Assembly: GCF_935825525.1 (NCBI RefSeq)
Contig: NZ_CAKXZT010000190.1
Coordinates: forward strand, 1-64,000
Origin: Mesorhizobium escarrei
GTDB lineage: Bacteria; Pseudomonadota; Alphaproteobacteria; Rhizobiales; Rhizobiaceae
Direction of reading: 5' to 3'
Length of the DNA stretch: 64,000 bases
In this document: positions 32,188 through 39,846 of the stretch, piece after piece
How positions within the stretch are numbered: the first letter of the stretch is position 1
Layout of the letters: every line of letters starts with the position of its first letter
The notes under the pieces: generated by a model
The model's input: the letters and a program-made list of their open reading frames with translations, nothing else
The model's database searches: none
Told to the model about the DNA's origin: nothing
Made by a program: the position numbers and the translations under genes

Positions 32188-33006
32188 TCAATCCCCTGCG
32201 ACGAAGAACGTCCACTGTCCATCCGGGGTGATGCCGACGCGGTAGAAGATGTAGGCGCCGAACTGCTTCATGCTGTCATAGTCGCCGGCGGTGACGATCT
32301 TGAACAGCTCGACCCGCTGCCTGGCATCGAGCTTGTCCAGCGGCAGCGCGAAGAAATATGGCCAGACGTAGAGCTCCTGCGGCGTGCCGACATCGACATG
32401 GACATAGCCGGCACTGAGCACCTCTTCCAGGATGGCGAGGATTTCCTGGCCTTCCGCGTCGCCCGAAAGCCCTTTCAGGAAGGTGATCGGGTCGCCTTCG
32501 ATCTCGCTCAGCGACAATTGGGTCATCGCATCGCCGTGGCCGATCAGCGGTCGGAGCTTTTCGATGTCGCCGCTCTTGCAGGCCTCGATGATCAAATCGT
32601 GCATGCGCCTGACCGGCTCCGGCAGCTTGCCGAGATCGTAGACGACCTCGGGCAAGGGTTCATCCGGGTCGGCTTGCGGATTGGCTATGCCACCATCGTC
32701 TGTTGGCCCGCCCGGTTCGACCTGTTCCCGTTCGTCGGGCGGCGTCGGTTGGCTGGCCGCAGGCGGCGTCGCGCCGAGCGGGCCGGGCGTCGGCACCGCG
32801 GTTCCGGGCGGCGACATGTCGTCGTCGGCGGGCGGCGTGACTGGCGAGGGCAGGTCCTCGCGCTTGATTTCACTCAAAGCATAGGCGGGGCTGATTGCGA
32901 GGCAAAGCGCCAGCGGAAACGCGGCGCAAAAAGCGGCGAGCTGGATGCTGAGGGCCAAGCCACGCGGCTGGCCTGACGTCGAAAAATTCACCGCCTGCCT
33001 CTCCAT
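32188..33006 (-). CDS. Conserved exported protein, Pro-rich linker, function unknown
   Basis: A 272-residue product with a hydrophobic segment (about 19-43, ALSIQLAAFCAAFPLALCLA then a YALSE cleavage site) that acts as a signal peptide. A Pro/Asp/Gly-rich linker (about 53-115) is followed by a compact C-terminal domain with RMHDLIIEACKSGDIEKLRP, LIGHGDAMTQLSL, YVHVDVGTPQELYVWPYFFA and a terminal TPDGQWTFFVAGD. I know similar proteins as conserved hypotheticals in Rhizobiales. The WPYFFALPLDKL and GDYDSMKQFGAY segments look like the core; no enzyme motif is seen. Convergent with the dihydroorotase-like gene. Confidence 0.8.
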   Translation of the reverse strand: MERQAVNFSTSGQPRGLALSIQLAAFCAAFPLALCLAISPAYALSEIKREDLPSPVTPPADDDMSPPGTAVPTPGPLGATPPAASQPTPPDEREQVEPGGPTDDGGIANPQADPDEPLPEVVYDLGKLPEPVRRMHDLIIEACKSGDIEKLRPLIGHGDAMTQLSLSEIEGDPITFLKGLSGDAEGQEILAILEEVLSAGYVHVDVGTPQELYVWPYFFALPLDKLDARQRVELFKIVTAGDYDSMKQFGAYIFYRVGITPDGQWTFFVAGD

Positions 33007-33109
33007 GATTCCGTCCAGATGCCCAGGCCCTTACAGGTGCCGAGGCCCGCCCAGGTACCCGTGGCATAACGCCCAGGCGGCACGCGTTGGTCAACGAGCC
33101 TGATGCCGG

Positions 33110-33367
33110 TCAGTGCCGCAGCCGTCCTGGTTCGAAGGCCCCGGCTATCACCTTTTCACGCATGCGGTCGAGCAGGGCAAGGGCCGAGGTCTCGCCATTG
33201 GCGCGCAGCATCTCGCCGAACGCGGTTTCGAGGGCCGCCTCGGCGATGATTTCCGGCTCGATTCCGGCCGAAAGCCCTTCCGCCCAGGCCTCGCTGTGGC
33301 TTTCCACTGCAGTCAGGCGCTTTTCTTCCCTGACCAGCGCGTCGATGTCGTTGACGCCATGTTCCAT
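33110..33367 (-). CDS. Small conserved hypothetical protein
   Basis: An 85-residue soluble, acidic, helical protein (MEHGVNDIDALVREEKRLTA ... ALETAFGEMLRANGETSALA). The ATG at 33367 has AGGGTGG about 8 bases upstream, better than a TTG seven codons earlier. No signal peptide, membrane helix or known motif. It might be a regulator or a carrier of unknown partner. Codon composition matches its neighbours, which supports a real gene. Confidence 0.6.
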   Translation of the reverse strand: MEHGVNDIDALVREEKRLTAVESHSEAWAEGLSAGIEPEIIAEAALETAFGEMLRANGETSALALLDRMREKVIAGAFEPGRLRH

Positions 33368-33711
33368 TGCGATGTCCACCCTTTTCAAGCGGCGATCCGG
33401 CGGATGCGGATCAGGCTTGGGCTGTCCCTTTTACACGCAGGTTAAGTAAGTACTTGTAAATACGACATTTCTGGGGTCGTTTCGACAAGGGTTCGTCACG
33501 TTTTGCAAACCTGCGTTCGATCCGATTCAAACTTAGCCGATTAGGCCGGCGAGCGGGATGAAAACCTTCAGTTTGAGTTAATTCCACATCCGCGCCGTAA
33601 CGTTTCGTTAACACCGTTGCAGAAGTGCAACACAACGATTGCACCAAGACGCAACCGAAACACAAGCGGGCCGAACACAAGCGAGCCGGACACAAGCAGG
33701 GGGAGCCAGGG
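33368..33711. other. AT-richer gap with a 15-base tandem repeat
   Basis: This 344-base stretch is more AT-rich than its surroundings (33430-33620), as expected of a promoter region for the small gene on its left. At 33660-33700 nearly three 15-base units (ACACAAGCGGGCCGA, ACACAAGCGAGCCGG, ACACAAGCAGG) follow one another, close to the stop of the next gene. Nothing else is recognised. Confidence 0.55.
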
Positions 33712-34089
33712 TCAGTTGCCGTAGCGCGAGGCGATGTCGCGCGACAGCGTCTCGCCTTCCTTCATGTAGCGGCTTATGGCTTCGGTCGCCGAGGCGGTAC
33801 ACTGCGTGTAGGTGCCGCCGAAGGAGCGGTAGCCGCGGTTGAAGCTGGCGATGAAGCGGGCGCGCCGCTCCGGGTTCGGGTTTTCCGAAGCAATCAGCTT
33901 CTCCATCTCGACCCGCCACTGGTCGCCCTTCTCGCCGCACAGGTTACGCAGGAAATGCAGCGAGCCAAGCACCTCGGCCAACCGCATCAGCCCCGGCTCG
34001 AACGGCGACTCGGCGGCCATAGCCGGCTGCGCCCCGATTGCCGTACTGGCGGCGAGGCAAGCTGCAAGGAAAACCGATGCGCGGATCAT
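33712..34089 (-). CDS. Secreted TIGR02301-family protein
   Basis: A 125-residue exported protein with a signal peptide (MIRASVFLAACLAASTAIGA). The mature part has RLAEVLGSLHFLRNLCGEKG, the RARFIASFNRGYRSFGGTYT block and two cysteines (in NLCGEK and YTQCTASA) that could form a disulfide. This matches the alphaproteobacterial TIGR02301 family, whose function is unknown. The ATG at 34089 is preferred; a TTG seven codons upstream breaks the signal peptide. It lies 49 bases downstream of the Nudix gene on the same strand, so they may be cotranscribed. Confidence 0.83.
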   Translation of the reverse strand: MIRASVFLAACLAASTAIGAQPAMAAESPFEPGLMRLAEVLGSLHFLRNLCGEKGDQWRVEMEKLIASENPNPERRARFIASFNRGYRSFGGTYTQCTASATEAISRYMKEGETLSRDIASRYGN

Positions 34090-34138
34090 CCAATCTATGT
34101 GGCCAAACAATTTGTCGCCTGCAAGGAGATTTTAGAGG

Positions 34139-34558
34139 TTACGCCTCTGCATTCCTGAGCAATTCGTCGGCAACGGCAAACACCGAAGCGGCAAGCGGCA
34201 GCGCCGTCATTTCGCTGAGTGTATAGAAGGCGGCGGTCTCGGCGTCGTCGCTGGCCACGGGCTCGCCGCCGGCATAGGTGGCGCCGAATACCGTCAGCAG
34301 ATAGTCGACCGGGTGCCCATCGCTGCCGCCGTCGATGTGGATTTCCCGAAGGGGGCGGTAGGTGTGCGCATGCAACCCGGTTTCCTCCAACAATTCGCGC
34401 TGCGCGGCTTGTTCCAGCGTTTCGCCGGCCTCGACCTTGCCGCCTGGAAACGCGTAAAATCCTTGCGAAGGCTGCCGCGCCCGCTTGACCAGCAGCACCG
34501 TGTCGCCGCGGACAATGGCGACCGATACAGCCGGGAGTATTTTGCGCATCTCGTCCAT
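34139..34558 (-). CDS. Nudix hydrolase
   Basis: A 139-residue NDP-X hydrolase. The complete Nudix box GGKVEAGETLEQAAQRELLE + ETGL spans residues 39-62, with all metal-binding Glu residues present. The N-terminus (LPAVSVAIVRGDTVLLVKRA) resembles MutT/NADH-pyrophosphatase-like and Rhizobiales NUDIX proteins for nucleotide pool cleaning. Divergent from the SRAP gene, 125 bases apart; the substrate cannot be read from sequence. Confidence 0.9.
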   Translation of the reverse strand: MDEMRKILPAVSVAIVRGDTVLLVKRARQPSQGFYAFPGGKVEAGETLEQAAQRELLEETGLHAHTYRPLREIHIDGGSDGHPVDYLLTVFGATYAGGEPVASDDAETAAFYTLSEMTALPLAASVFAVADELLRNAEA

Positions 34559-34683
34559 GGGTCTCCGATCGCCGTTTGCCGCAGCCGGTTGCGGACCGGT
34601 CGGCGAGAGGAAGCATTAGCGGTTGCGCAACGCCGGTTCCATCGCCACCTTCACATCCGACCAATCCAACGAGTTTTTAGCTT

Positions 34684-35451
34684 ATGTGCGGACGTTTCGC
34701 CTTGACCGCCACGCCGGACCGGGCCGCCGCTTTTCTCGGTCTGCCAGAACTGGAGGATTTCCCGGCCCGCTACAACATCGCACCGACGCAGCCGGTGCTG
34801 ATGGCGATTGCAGGCTTGCCGCGGGCGCCAGGCTCGAACCTGCCAGACCGGCAGCCGATGCTGGTGCGCTGGGGGCTGATCCCGGCGTGGGTGAAGGACA
34901 CGCGTGAGTTTCCGCTGCTGTTCAACGCGCGATCGGAGGGAGCAGCGGAAAAGGCCTCGTTTCGCGCCGCCATGCGCCATCGCCGCGCTTTGGTGCCGGC
35001 TTCCGGCTTCTATGAATGGCGTCAATCAGGCGGCAAGAGGGGACAGCCCTATTGGGTGCGGCCGAAGCATGGCGGGCTTGTCGCCTTCGCCGGACTGATC
35101 GAGACCTATGCCGAGCCGGGCGGCTCGGAGATGGACACCGGCGCCATCCTGACCGTCAACGCCAATGCCGACATTGCCCATATCCACGACCGCATGCCGG
35201 TTGTGATAGATCCGCAGGATTTCGCCCGCTGGCTGGATTGCCGCACGCGCGAGCCGCGCGATGTGGCCGACCTGCTCAGACCGGCACAACTCGATTTCTT
35301 CGAGGCCGTCCCGGTTTCCGACCTCGTCAACAAGGTCGCCAACACCGGACCGGAGATTCAGGAAAGGGCCATGGTGGAGCCGGAGCCCGAGAAGGCCAGG
35401 CGCCGGAAGCCGGGCGCGGACGACAGTCAGATGAGCTTGTTTCAGCAGTAG
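34684..35451 (+). CDS. SOS response-associated peptidase (SRAP/YedK/HMCES family)
   Basis: Crosslinks to abasic sites in single-stranded DNA through its N-terminal cysteine, shielding them. The 255-residue protein has C2 directly after the initiator Met, N31 in RYNIAPTQ, RWGLIPAW, N81/R83 in FNARSEG, E111 in SGFYEW and H168 in IHDRMPVV. All catalytic residues of the family are therefore present. The C-terminus ends in a charged Lys/Arg tail and QMSLF, which may bind a partner. Monocistronic. Confidence 0.94.
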   Translation: MCGRFALTATPDRAAAFLGLPELEDFPARYNIAPTQPVLMAIAGLPRAPGSNLPDRQPMLVRWGLIPAWVKDTREFPLLFNARSEGAAEKASFRAAMRHRRALVPASGFYEWRQSGGKRGQPYWVRPKHGGLVAFAGLIETYAEPGGSEMDTGAILTVNANADIAHIHDRMPVVIDPQDFARWLDCRTREPRDVADLLRPAQLDFFEAVPVSDLVNKVANTGPEIQERAMVEPEPEKARRRKPGADDSQMSLFQQ

Positions 35452-35529
35452 CTGCTATTTTCTGGGGCGCTTCAGCGCCTTCATTGCCGGCGCTCCCATT
35501 TACTGGCGAACGGCCGGGCGCGCGTCACA

Positions 35530-35685
35530 TCAGGCAGCGCGCGGCGATGTGATCTTCTGCACCGGCTTCTTCTTCTTCGCTGTGTGGAGAAGGGCGGCGA
35601 CAATCGCGGCTGGGCCGATCGCCCGGTATTGGCTGGCGAGCGCCGGTTGCTTGGCGCTGCTGGAGTCCTGCTTGGCTCGAGGCAT
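35530..35685 (-). CDS. Small basic protein, probable gene
   Basis: A 51-residue frame MPRAKQDSSSAKQPALASQY followed by RAIGPAAIVAALLHTAKKKK and PVQKITSPRAA. The pattern QYRAIGPAA-x-AALL with a Lys-rich end is one I associate with conserved short rhizobial proteins. A G/A-rich AGGGAAGAG lies 5-13 bases before the ATG at 35685. It is very basic and may bind nucleic acid or membranes. Given its size, this remains a moderate call. Confidence 0.5.
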   Translation of the reverse strand: MPRAKQDSSSAKQPALASQYRAIGPAAIVAALLHTAKKKKPVQKITSPRAA

Positions 35686-36072
35686 TTTTCTCTTCCCTAG
35701 TAACGTCTTCGTGTCCGCGTTTGCTGGTCGAATCCGACCAAATCGTGACATCTGGTGATCTAGCCGGCGAATGTTTCATGACTGTGCCGAGATGTTTAAT
35801 AAAATGTTTCATTGCGTCATTACCTGTGATCAAGCGACTCTTTTGCCGAAAGTTGCGACTTGACGGCAACACTGGGTGAGGCGATAAAGCCGCTCATGAG
35901 AACGTCTTTCGCCATTTGTGGCATCTGCATTATTGGCTAGCTTCGCGCTGGTCCGGACGTTTTCGCCTATCTTCCTTCTAGAGTGGACAAACGCCCCGGC
36001 CAGCAGGCTGGTGGCTGATTGCATCTCGGCGCAAGTGGCCCAACCAAAAATTAACGCACCGGGAAGGCACGA
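35686..36072. other. Gap upstream of cysS, no gene seen
   Basis: About 390 bases with lower GC than the genes. ATGTTTCAT occurs at 35770-35778 and again at 35802-35810, with ATGTTTAAT (35791-35799) between. This clustered near-repeat may be a protein-binding or promoter region for the small basic gene or cysS. GGAAGGCACGA precedes the cysS ATG. Confidence 0.45.
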
Positions 36073-37542
36073 ATGTCTGACGCATCGAAGGGCCTGCGCC
36101 TCTACAACACGCTGACGCGGACCAAGGAGGATTTCTTCCCGATCGATCCGCGCAATGTGCGCATGTATGTCTGCGGCCCGACGGTCTACGACTTTGCCCA
36201 TATCGGCAACGCGCGGCCAGTAATCGTCTTCGACGTGCTGTTTCGTCTGCTGCGCCATCTCTACGGGCAAGCGCACGTCACCTATGTGCGCAACATCACG
36301 GATGTCGACGACAAGATCAATGACCGCGCACTGCGCGATTTCGGCGCCGAGATTGCCTCGGGAAAGCTGTCGCTGAACGAGGCGATCCGGCGGGTCACCG
36401 AAAAGACCGCCGACCAGTTCCACAAGGATGTGGCGACGCTCGGCTGCCTGCAACCTACGGTCGAGCCGCGCGCCACTGAATTCGTCGAGCCGCGCGCCGA
36501 TGGCAAAGTCGACATGATCTCCTTGATTCAACGCTTGATCGAACGCGGCCATGCCTATGTTGCGGCAGGCGAAGTTCTGTTCGATACGGCCTCGATGCCG
36601 GATTACGGCCAATTGTCGAAGCGCAATCTCGACGAACAGCAGGCCGGCGCTCGCGTCGCCGTCGATCCACACAAGAAGAATCCTGGCGATTTCGTGCTGT
36701 GGAAGCTGTCATCGCCGGAAGAGCCGGGCTGGGACAGCCCGTGGGGCAGGGGCCGGCCAGGCTGGCACATCGAGTGCTCGGCGATGTCGGCCGCCTATCT
36801 CGGCGAGGTCTTCGACATCCATGGCGGCGGGCTCGACCTGATCTTCCCGCACCACGAGAACGAGATCGCCCAGTCGCGCTGCGCCCACGGCACCGATGTG
36901 ATGGCCAAGGTGTGGATGCACAACGGCTTCCTGCAGGTCGAGGGGCAGAAGATGTCCAAGAGCCTGGGCAACTTCTACTCGATCAACGAGTTGCTGGAGA
37001 CGGAGACCTTTGGCGGCCGCAGATGGCCGGGCGAGGTGCTCAGGCTGGCGATGCTGATGACGCATTATCGCGACCCGATCGACTTTTCCGTGCGCAAGCT
37101 GGAAGAGGCGGAAAATACGCTGCGCAAATGGAAGCGGGCGGCGGACCTTGTGCCAGCGGCGGCAAAGCAATTGCCGGTAGAAGTGGTGGAAGCCCTGTCG
37201 GACGATCTCGCAACCTATCCTGCGTTCCAAGTGCTGACCCGGCTTGCTGGTGAGGCCGTGGATTTCAATGCTGCCGGTGATGGCAACGCAACCGCGTGCA
37301 ACGATGCTGCCGCTTCGCTGAAGGCGGCGTTGCTGTTCCTTGGCTTCGACGTTACGCCGGCCAAGGTTGATGAAGACGCCATCGCCAGGGCGATCGCCAA
37401 GCGCCTGACCCTCATCGCTGCAGGAAATTGGGCCGAGGCCGACCGCATCCGTGCCGAATTGCTGGCGCAAGGTATCCAGCTGAAGGACGGCAAGGACCCC
37501 GTCACCAGCGCCCGCATCACCACCTGGGAGGTAAAAAGATGA
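36073..37542 (+). CDS. cysS: Cysteinyl-tRNA synthetase
   Basis: Charges tRNA-Cys. The 489-residue class I synthetase has the zinc ligand C34 in MYVCGPTVYD, the HIGH-type motif HIGNARP (43-49), HIECSAM and HHENEIAQS in the catalytic core, and the KMSKS loop QKMSKSLGNF from about residue 292. The C-terminal anticodon-binding helices follow. It overlaps the next gene by four bases (ATGA) and starts a chain of coupled genes (VOC, GFA, GFA, pip, cimA). Confidence 0.97.
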   Translation: MSDASKGLRLYNTLTRTKEDFFPIDPRNVRMYVCGPTVYDFAHIGNARPVIVFDVLFRLLRHLYGQAHVTYVRNITDVDDKINDRALRDFGAEIASGKLSLNEAIRRVTEKTADQFHKDVATLGCLQPTVEPRATEFVEPRADGKVDMISLIQRLIERGHAYVAAGEVLFDTASMPDYGQLSKRNLDEQQAGARVAVDPHKKNPGDFVLWKLSSPEEPGWDSPWGRGRPGWHIECSAMSAAYLGEVFDIHGGGLDLIFPHHENEIAQSRCAHGTDVMAKVWMHNGFLQVEGQKMSKSLGNFYSINELLETETFGGRRWPGEVLRLAMLMTHYRDPIDFSVRKLEEAENTLRKWKRAADLVPAAAKQLPVEVVEALSDDLATYPAFQVLTRLAGEAVDFNAAGDGNATACNDAAASLKAALLFLGFDVTPAKVDEDAIARAIAKRLTLIAAGNWAEADRIRAELLAQGIQLKDGKDPVTSARITTWEVKR

Positions 37543-37925
37543 TCGATCATCTTGGCATCACCGTTTCCGATTTCGACGCGTCGAAGGCGTTTTATGACAA
37601 GACGATGGCGCCGCTCGGTGCCTCACTGCTCTACATGGTGCCGCAGGAATATACCGGCGGGGCCAAGGTCGGCGGCTATGGCCGCGACCGGCCGGTGTTT
37701 TGGCTGCATCAAGGCAAGGACAAGCCGAAGGACCGCCAGCATGTCGCCTTCACCGCGCGCAGCCGCGCCGAAGTCGATGCCTTCCACGCCGCCGCCATTG
37801 CCGCCGGCGGTAAGGATAATGGTGGGCCGGGCCTTCGTCCGCACTATCACGCGAGCTACTATGGCGCCTTTGTCTTCGACCCCGACGGCAACAATATCGA
37901 AGCCGTCTGCCATGCCCCGGAGTGA
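37539..37925 (+). CDS. VOC-family (glyoxalase-like) protein
   Basis: A 128-residue protein with the VOC fold: IDHLGITVSDFDASKAFYDK at the start, then YMVPQEYTGGAKVGGYGRDR, HVAFTARSRAEVDAFHAAA, HYHASYYGAFVFDPDGNNIE and AVCH at the end. It carries His near the start and His/Glu near the end as candidate metal ligands. It is close to the glyoxalase/bleomycin-resistance-type family often encoded beside cysS in rhizobia. Its ATG overlaps the cysS stop. Substrate unknown. Confidence 0.87.
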   Translation: MIDHLGITVSDFDASKAFYDKTMAPLGASLLYMVPQEYTGGAKVGGYGRDRPVFWLHQGKDKPKDRQHVAFTARSRAEVDAFHAAAIAAGGKDNGGPGLRPHYHASYYGAFVFDPDGNNIEAVCHAPE

Positions 37926-37928
37926 GCG

Positions 37929-38420
37929 ATGAGCCTGGATAACAGACCGGTCTACACAGGCGGCTGCCAGTGCGGCGCCGTGCGTTTCCGTGTCGAAGGC
38001 GCGCTGGGCGACGCCTCCGTCTGTCATTGCCGCATGTGCCAGAAGGCAAGCGGCAATTTCTACCTGCCGCTGGTGTCGGTGCGTGGCGCAAAACTCGACT
38101 GGACGCGCGGCGCGCCCAAACGCTTTCGTTCCTCCAGCGCCGCCTGGCGCGGTTTTTGCGCCGATTGCGGCACGCCGCTGACTTTCGAGGCGCCCGACGG
38201 CATCGCACTCGCCATCGCGGCCTTCGACCATGCGGAGGAGATCGCGCCGACCATCCAGTGGGGCACCGAAGCAAAACTCCCCTATGTCGATCACATCCAC
38301 GAATTGCCTGGCGAGGATACGATGGCCGATATTTCGTCGTCCTCCTATCTCGCCGATCTCGTCTCTTACCAGCACCCCGACCACGACACCGAACAATGGC
38401 CGCCGGAGGAAAGATCATGA
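37929..38420 (+). CDS. GFA-domain protein 1 (GSH-dependent formaldehyde-activating-like)
   Basis: A 163-residue zinc protein of the GFA family. The cysteine sets are C13/C15 in GGCQCGAVRF, C32/C34/C37 in VCHCRMCQK and C77/C80 in FCADCGTPL. These bind two zinc ions in family members. Family proteins bind glutathione or small aldehydes, but most have no proven reaction. It starts three bases after the VOC stop and overlaps the next GFA gene by four bases. The pair arose by tandem duplication. Confidence 0.88.
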   Translation: MSLDNRPVYTGGCQCGAVRFRVEGALGDASVCHCRMCQKASGNFYLPLVSVRGAKLDWTRGAPKRFRSSSAAWRGFCADCGTPLTFEAPDGIALAIAAFDHAEEIAPTIQWGTEAKLPYVDHIHELPGEDTMADISSSSYLADLVSYQHPDHDTEQWPPEERS

Positions 38421-38893
38421 CCGAAACCGTTCGAACCGGCGGCTGCCAGTGCGGCGCCGTGCGTTTCCGCATTCGTGGGGCGCTTGGACGCCCTTCCATC
38501 TGCCATTGCCGCATGTGCCAGAAACAGTTCGGTTCCTTCTTCGGCGCGCTGGTGACGGTGCCGAAGGATGGTGTCGAATGGGTGCGCGAGGAGCCGAGCT
38601 ATTTCCAGTCGTCGGTCAACATCGATCGCGGCTTTTGCAGCCGCTGCGGCACGCCGTTGACCTACAGGCAGCCTGGCGGGCTCGAGATCGCCATCGGCGC
38701 ATTTGACGATCGCTCCGACCTCGCACCGCAGATCCAGATCAACTACGCCGCCCGGCTGCCTTGGGTGGAGAAGATCTTCGACGCACCGGTCCATGACGAT
38801 CCTGACTACTACAACCGGCAGGAATCGATCATCTCCTTCCAGCATCCGGATCATGAGACGGCCAATTGGCCGCAGCAGGGCCTGAAATTATGA
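38417..38893 (+). CDS. GFA-domain protein 2 (tandem paralogue)
   Basis: A 158-residue GFA protein with C10/C12, C29/C31/C34 and C74/C77 in the same frames as its upstream neighbour. It shares GGCQCGAVRFR, CHCRMCQK, CGTPLT and SFQHPDH-like ends. The middle parts differ (FFGALVTVPKDGVEWVREEP versus FYLPLVSVRGAKLDWTRGAP), so the copies have diverged beyond recent duplication. ATGA overlaps at both ends. Confidence 0.88.
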   Translation: MTETVRTGGCQCGAVRFRIRGALGRPSICHCRMCQKQFGSFFGALVTVPKDGVEWVREEPSYFQSSVNIDRGFCSRCGTPLTYRQPGGLEIAIGAFDDRSDLAPQIQINYAARLPWVEKIFDAPVHDDPDYYNRQESIISFQHPDHETANWPQQGLKL

Positions 38894-39846
38894 GCAATGA
38901 CCTGCGCACCCTCTATCCGGAGATCGAGGCCTTCGACTCAGGCATGCTCGATGTCGGCGATGGCCATCAGATCTATTGGGAGCGTTCCGGTACCAGGGGC
39001 GCCAAGCCGGCCGTGTTCCTGCATGGCGGACCGGGCGGCACCGTTTCGCCGAAGCACCGGCGGCTGTTCGATCCGAAGCTTTACGATGTCATCCTGTTCG
39101 ACCAGCGCGGCTGCGGAAAATCGACGCCCAACGCCTCGCTCGAGGCCAACACCACCTGGCATCTGATCGCCGATATCGAGCGCCTGCGCGACATGTGCGG
39201 TTTCGACAAATGGCTGGTGTTCGGCGGCTCGTGGGGCTCGACCCTGGCGCTGGCCTATGCCGAGACGCACCCCGAGCGGGTCAGCGAACTGGTCGTGCGC
39301 GGCATCTACACGCTAACGCGTGCGGAGCTCGAATGGTATTATCAGTTCGGCGTTTCGGAAATGTTTCCCGACAAATGGGAGCGCTTCCTGGCGCCGATCC
39401 CCGAGGCCGAGCGCGGCGACATGATGGCCGCCTATCGCAAGCGGCTGGTCGGCAGCGACCGCAAGGCACAGGTCGAGGCCGCCCGCGCCTGGAGCCTGTG
39501 GGAAGGCGAGACGATCACGCTGTTGCCCGATCCGGAAACCAGCAGCACGTTTGGCGAAGACGATTACGCCGTGGCCTTCGCCCGCATCGAGAACCATTAT
39601 TTCGTCCATGCTGGCTGGCTTGAGGAAGGGCAACTGCTGCGTGATACCTTCAAGTTGAAGAACATCCCCGGCACCATCGTCCATGGCCGTTACGACATGC
39701 CGTGCCCGGCGCGCTATGCCTGGGCGCTGCACAAGGCGTGGCCGAAGGCGGACTTCCATCTGGTCGAGGGCGCAGGGCATGCCTATTCGGAGCCGGGCAT
39801 CCTCGACAGGCTGATCCGGGCGACTGATATGTTTGCGGGGAAATGA
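38890..39846 (+). CDS. pip: Proline iminopeptidase
   Basis: An S33-family serine aminopeptidase that removes N-terminal proline. The 318-residue protein has the oxyanion motif HGGPGG (45-50), DQRGCGKSTPN (71-81), the nucleophile S114 in GGSWGSTLALAYAETHP, and late acid/base residues in HGRYDMPCPARYAW and EGAGHAYSEP. The ATG at 38890 overlaps the GFA2 stop. The longer frame from 38866 is not needed. Coupled by ATGA to cimA. Confidence 0.93.
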   Translation: MSNDLRTLYPEIEAFDSGMLDVGDGHQIYWERSGTRGAKPAVFLHGGPGGTVSPKHRRLFDPKLYDVILFDQRGCGKSTPNASLEANTTWHLIADIERLRDMCGFDKWLVFGGSWGSTLALAYAETHPERVSELVVRGIYTLTRAELEWYYQFGVSEMFPDKWERFLAPIPEAERGDMMAAYRKRLVGSDRKAQVEAARAWSLWEGETITLLPDPETSSTFGEDDYAVAFARIENHYFVHAGWLEEGQLLRDTFKLKNIPGTIVHGRYDMPCPARYAWALHKAWPKADFHLVEGAGHAYSEPGILDRLIRATDMFAGK

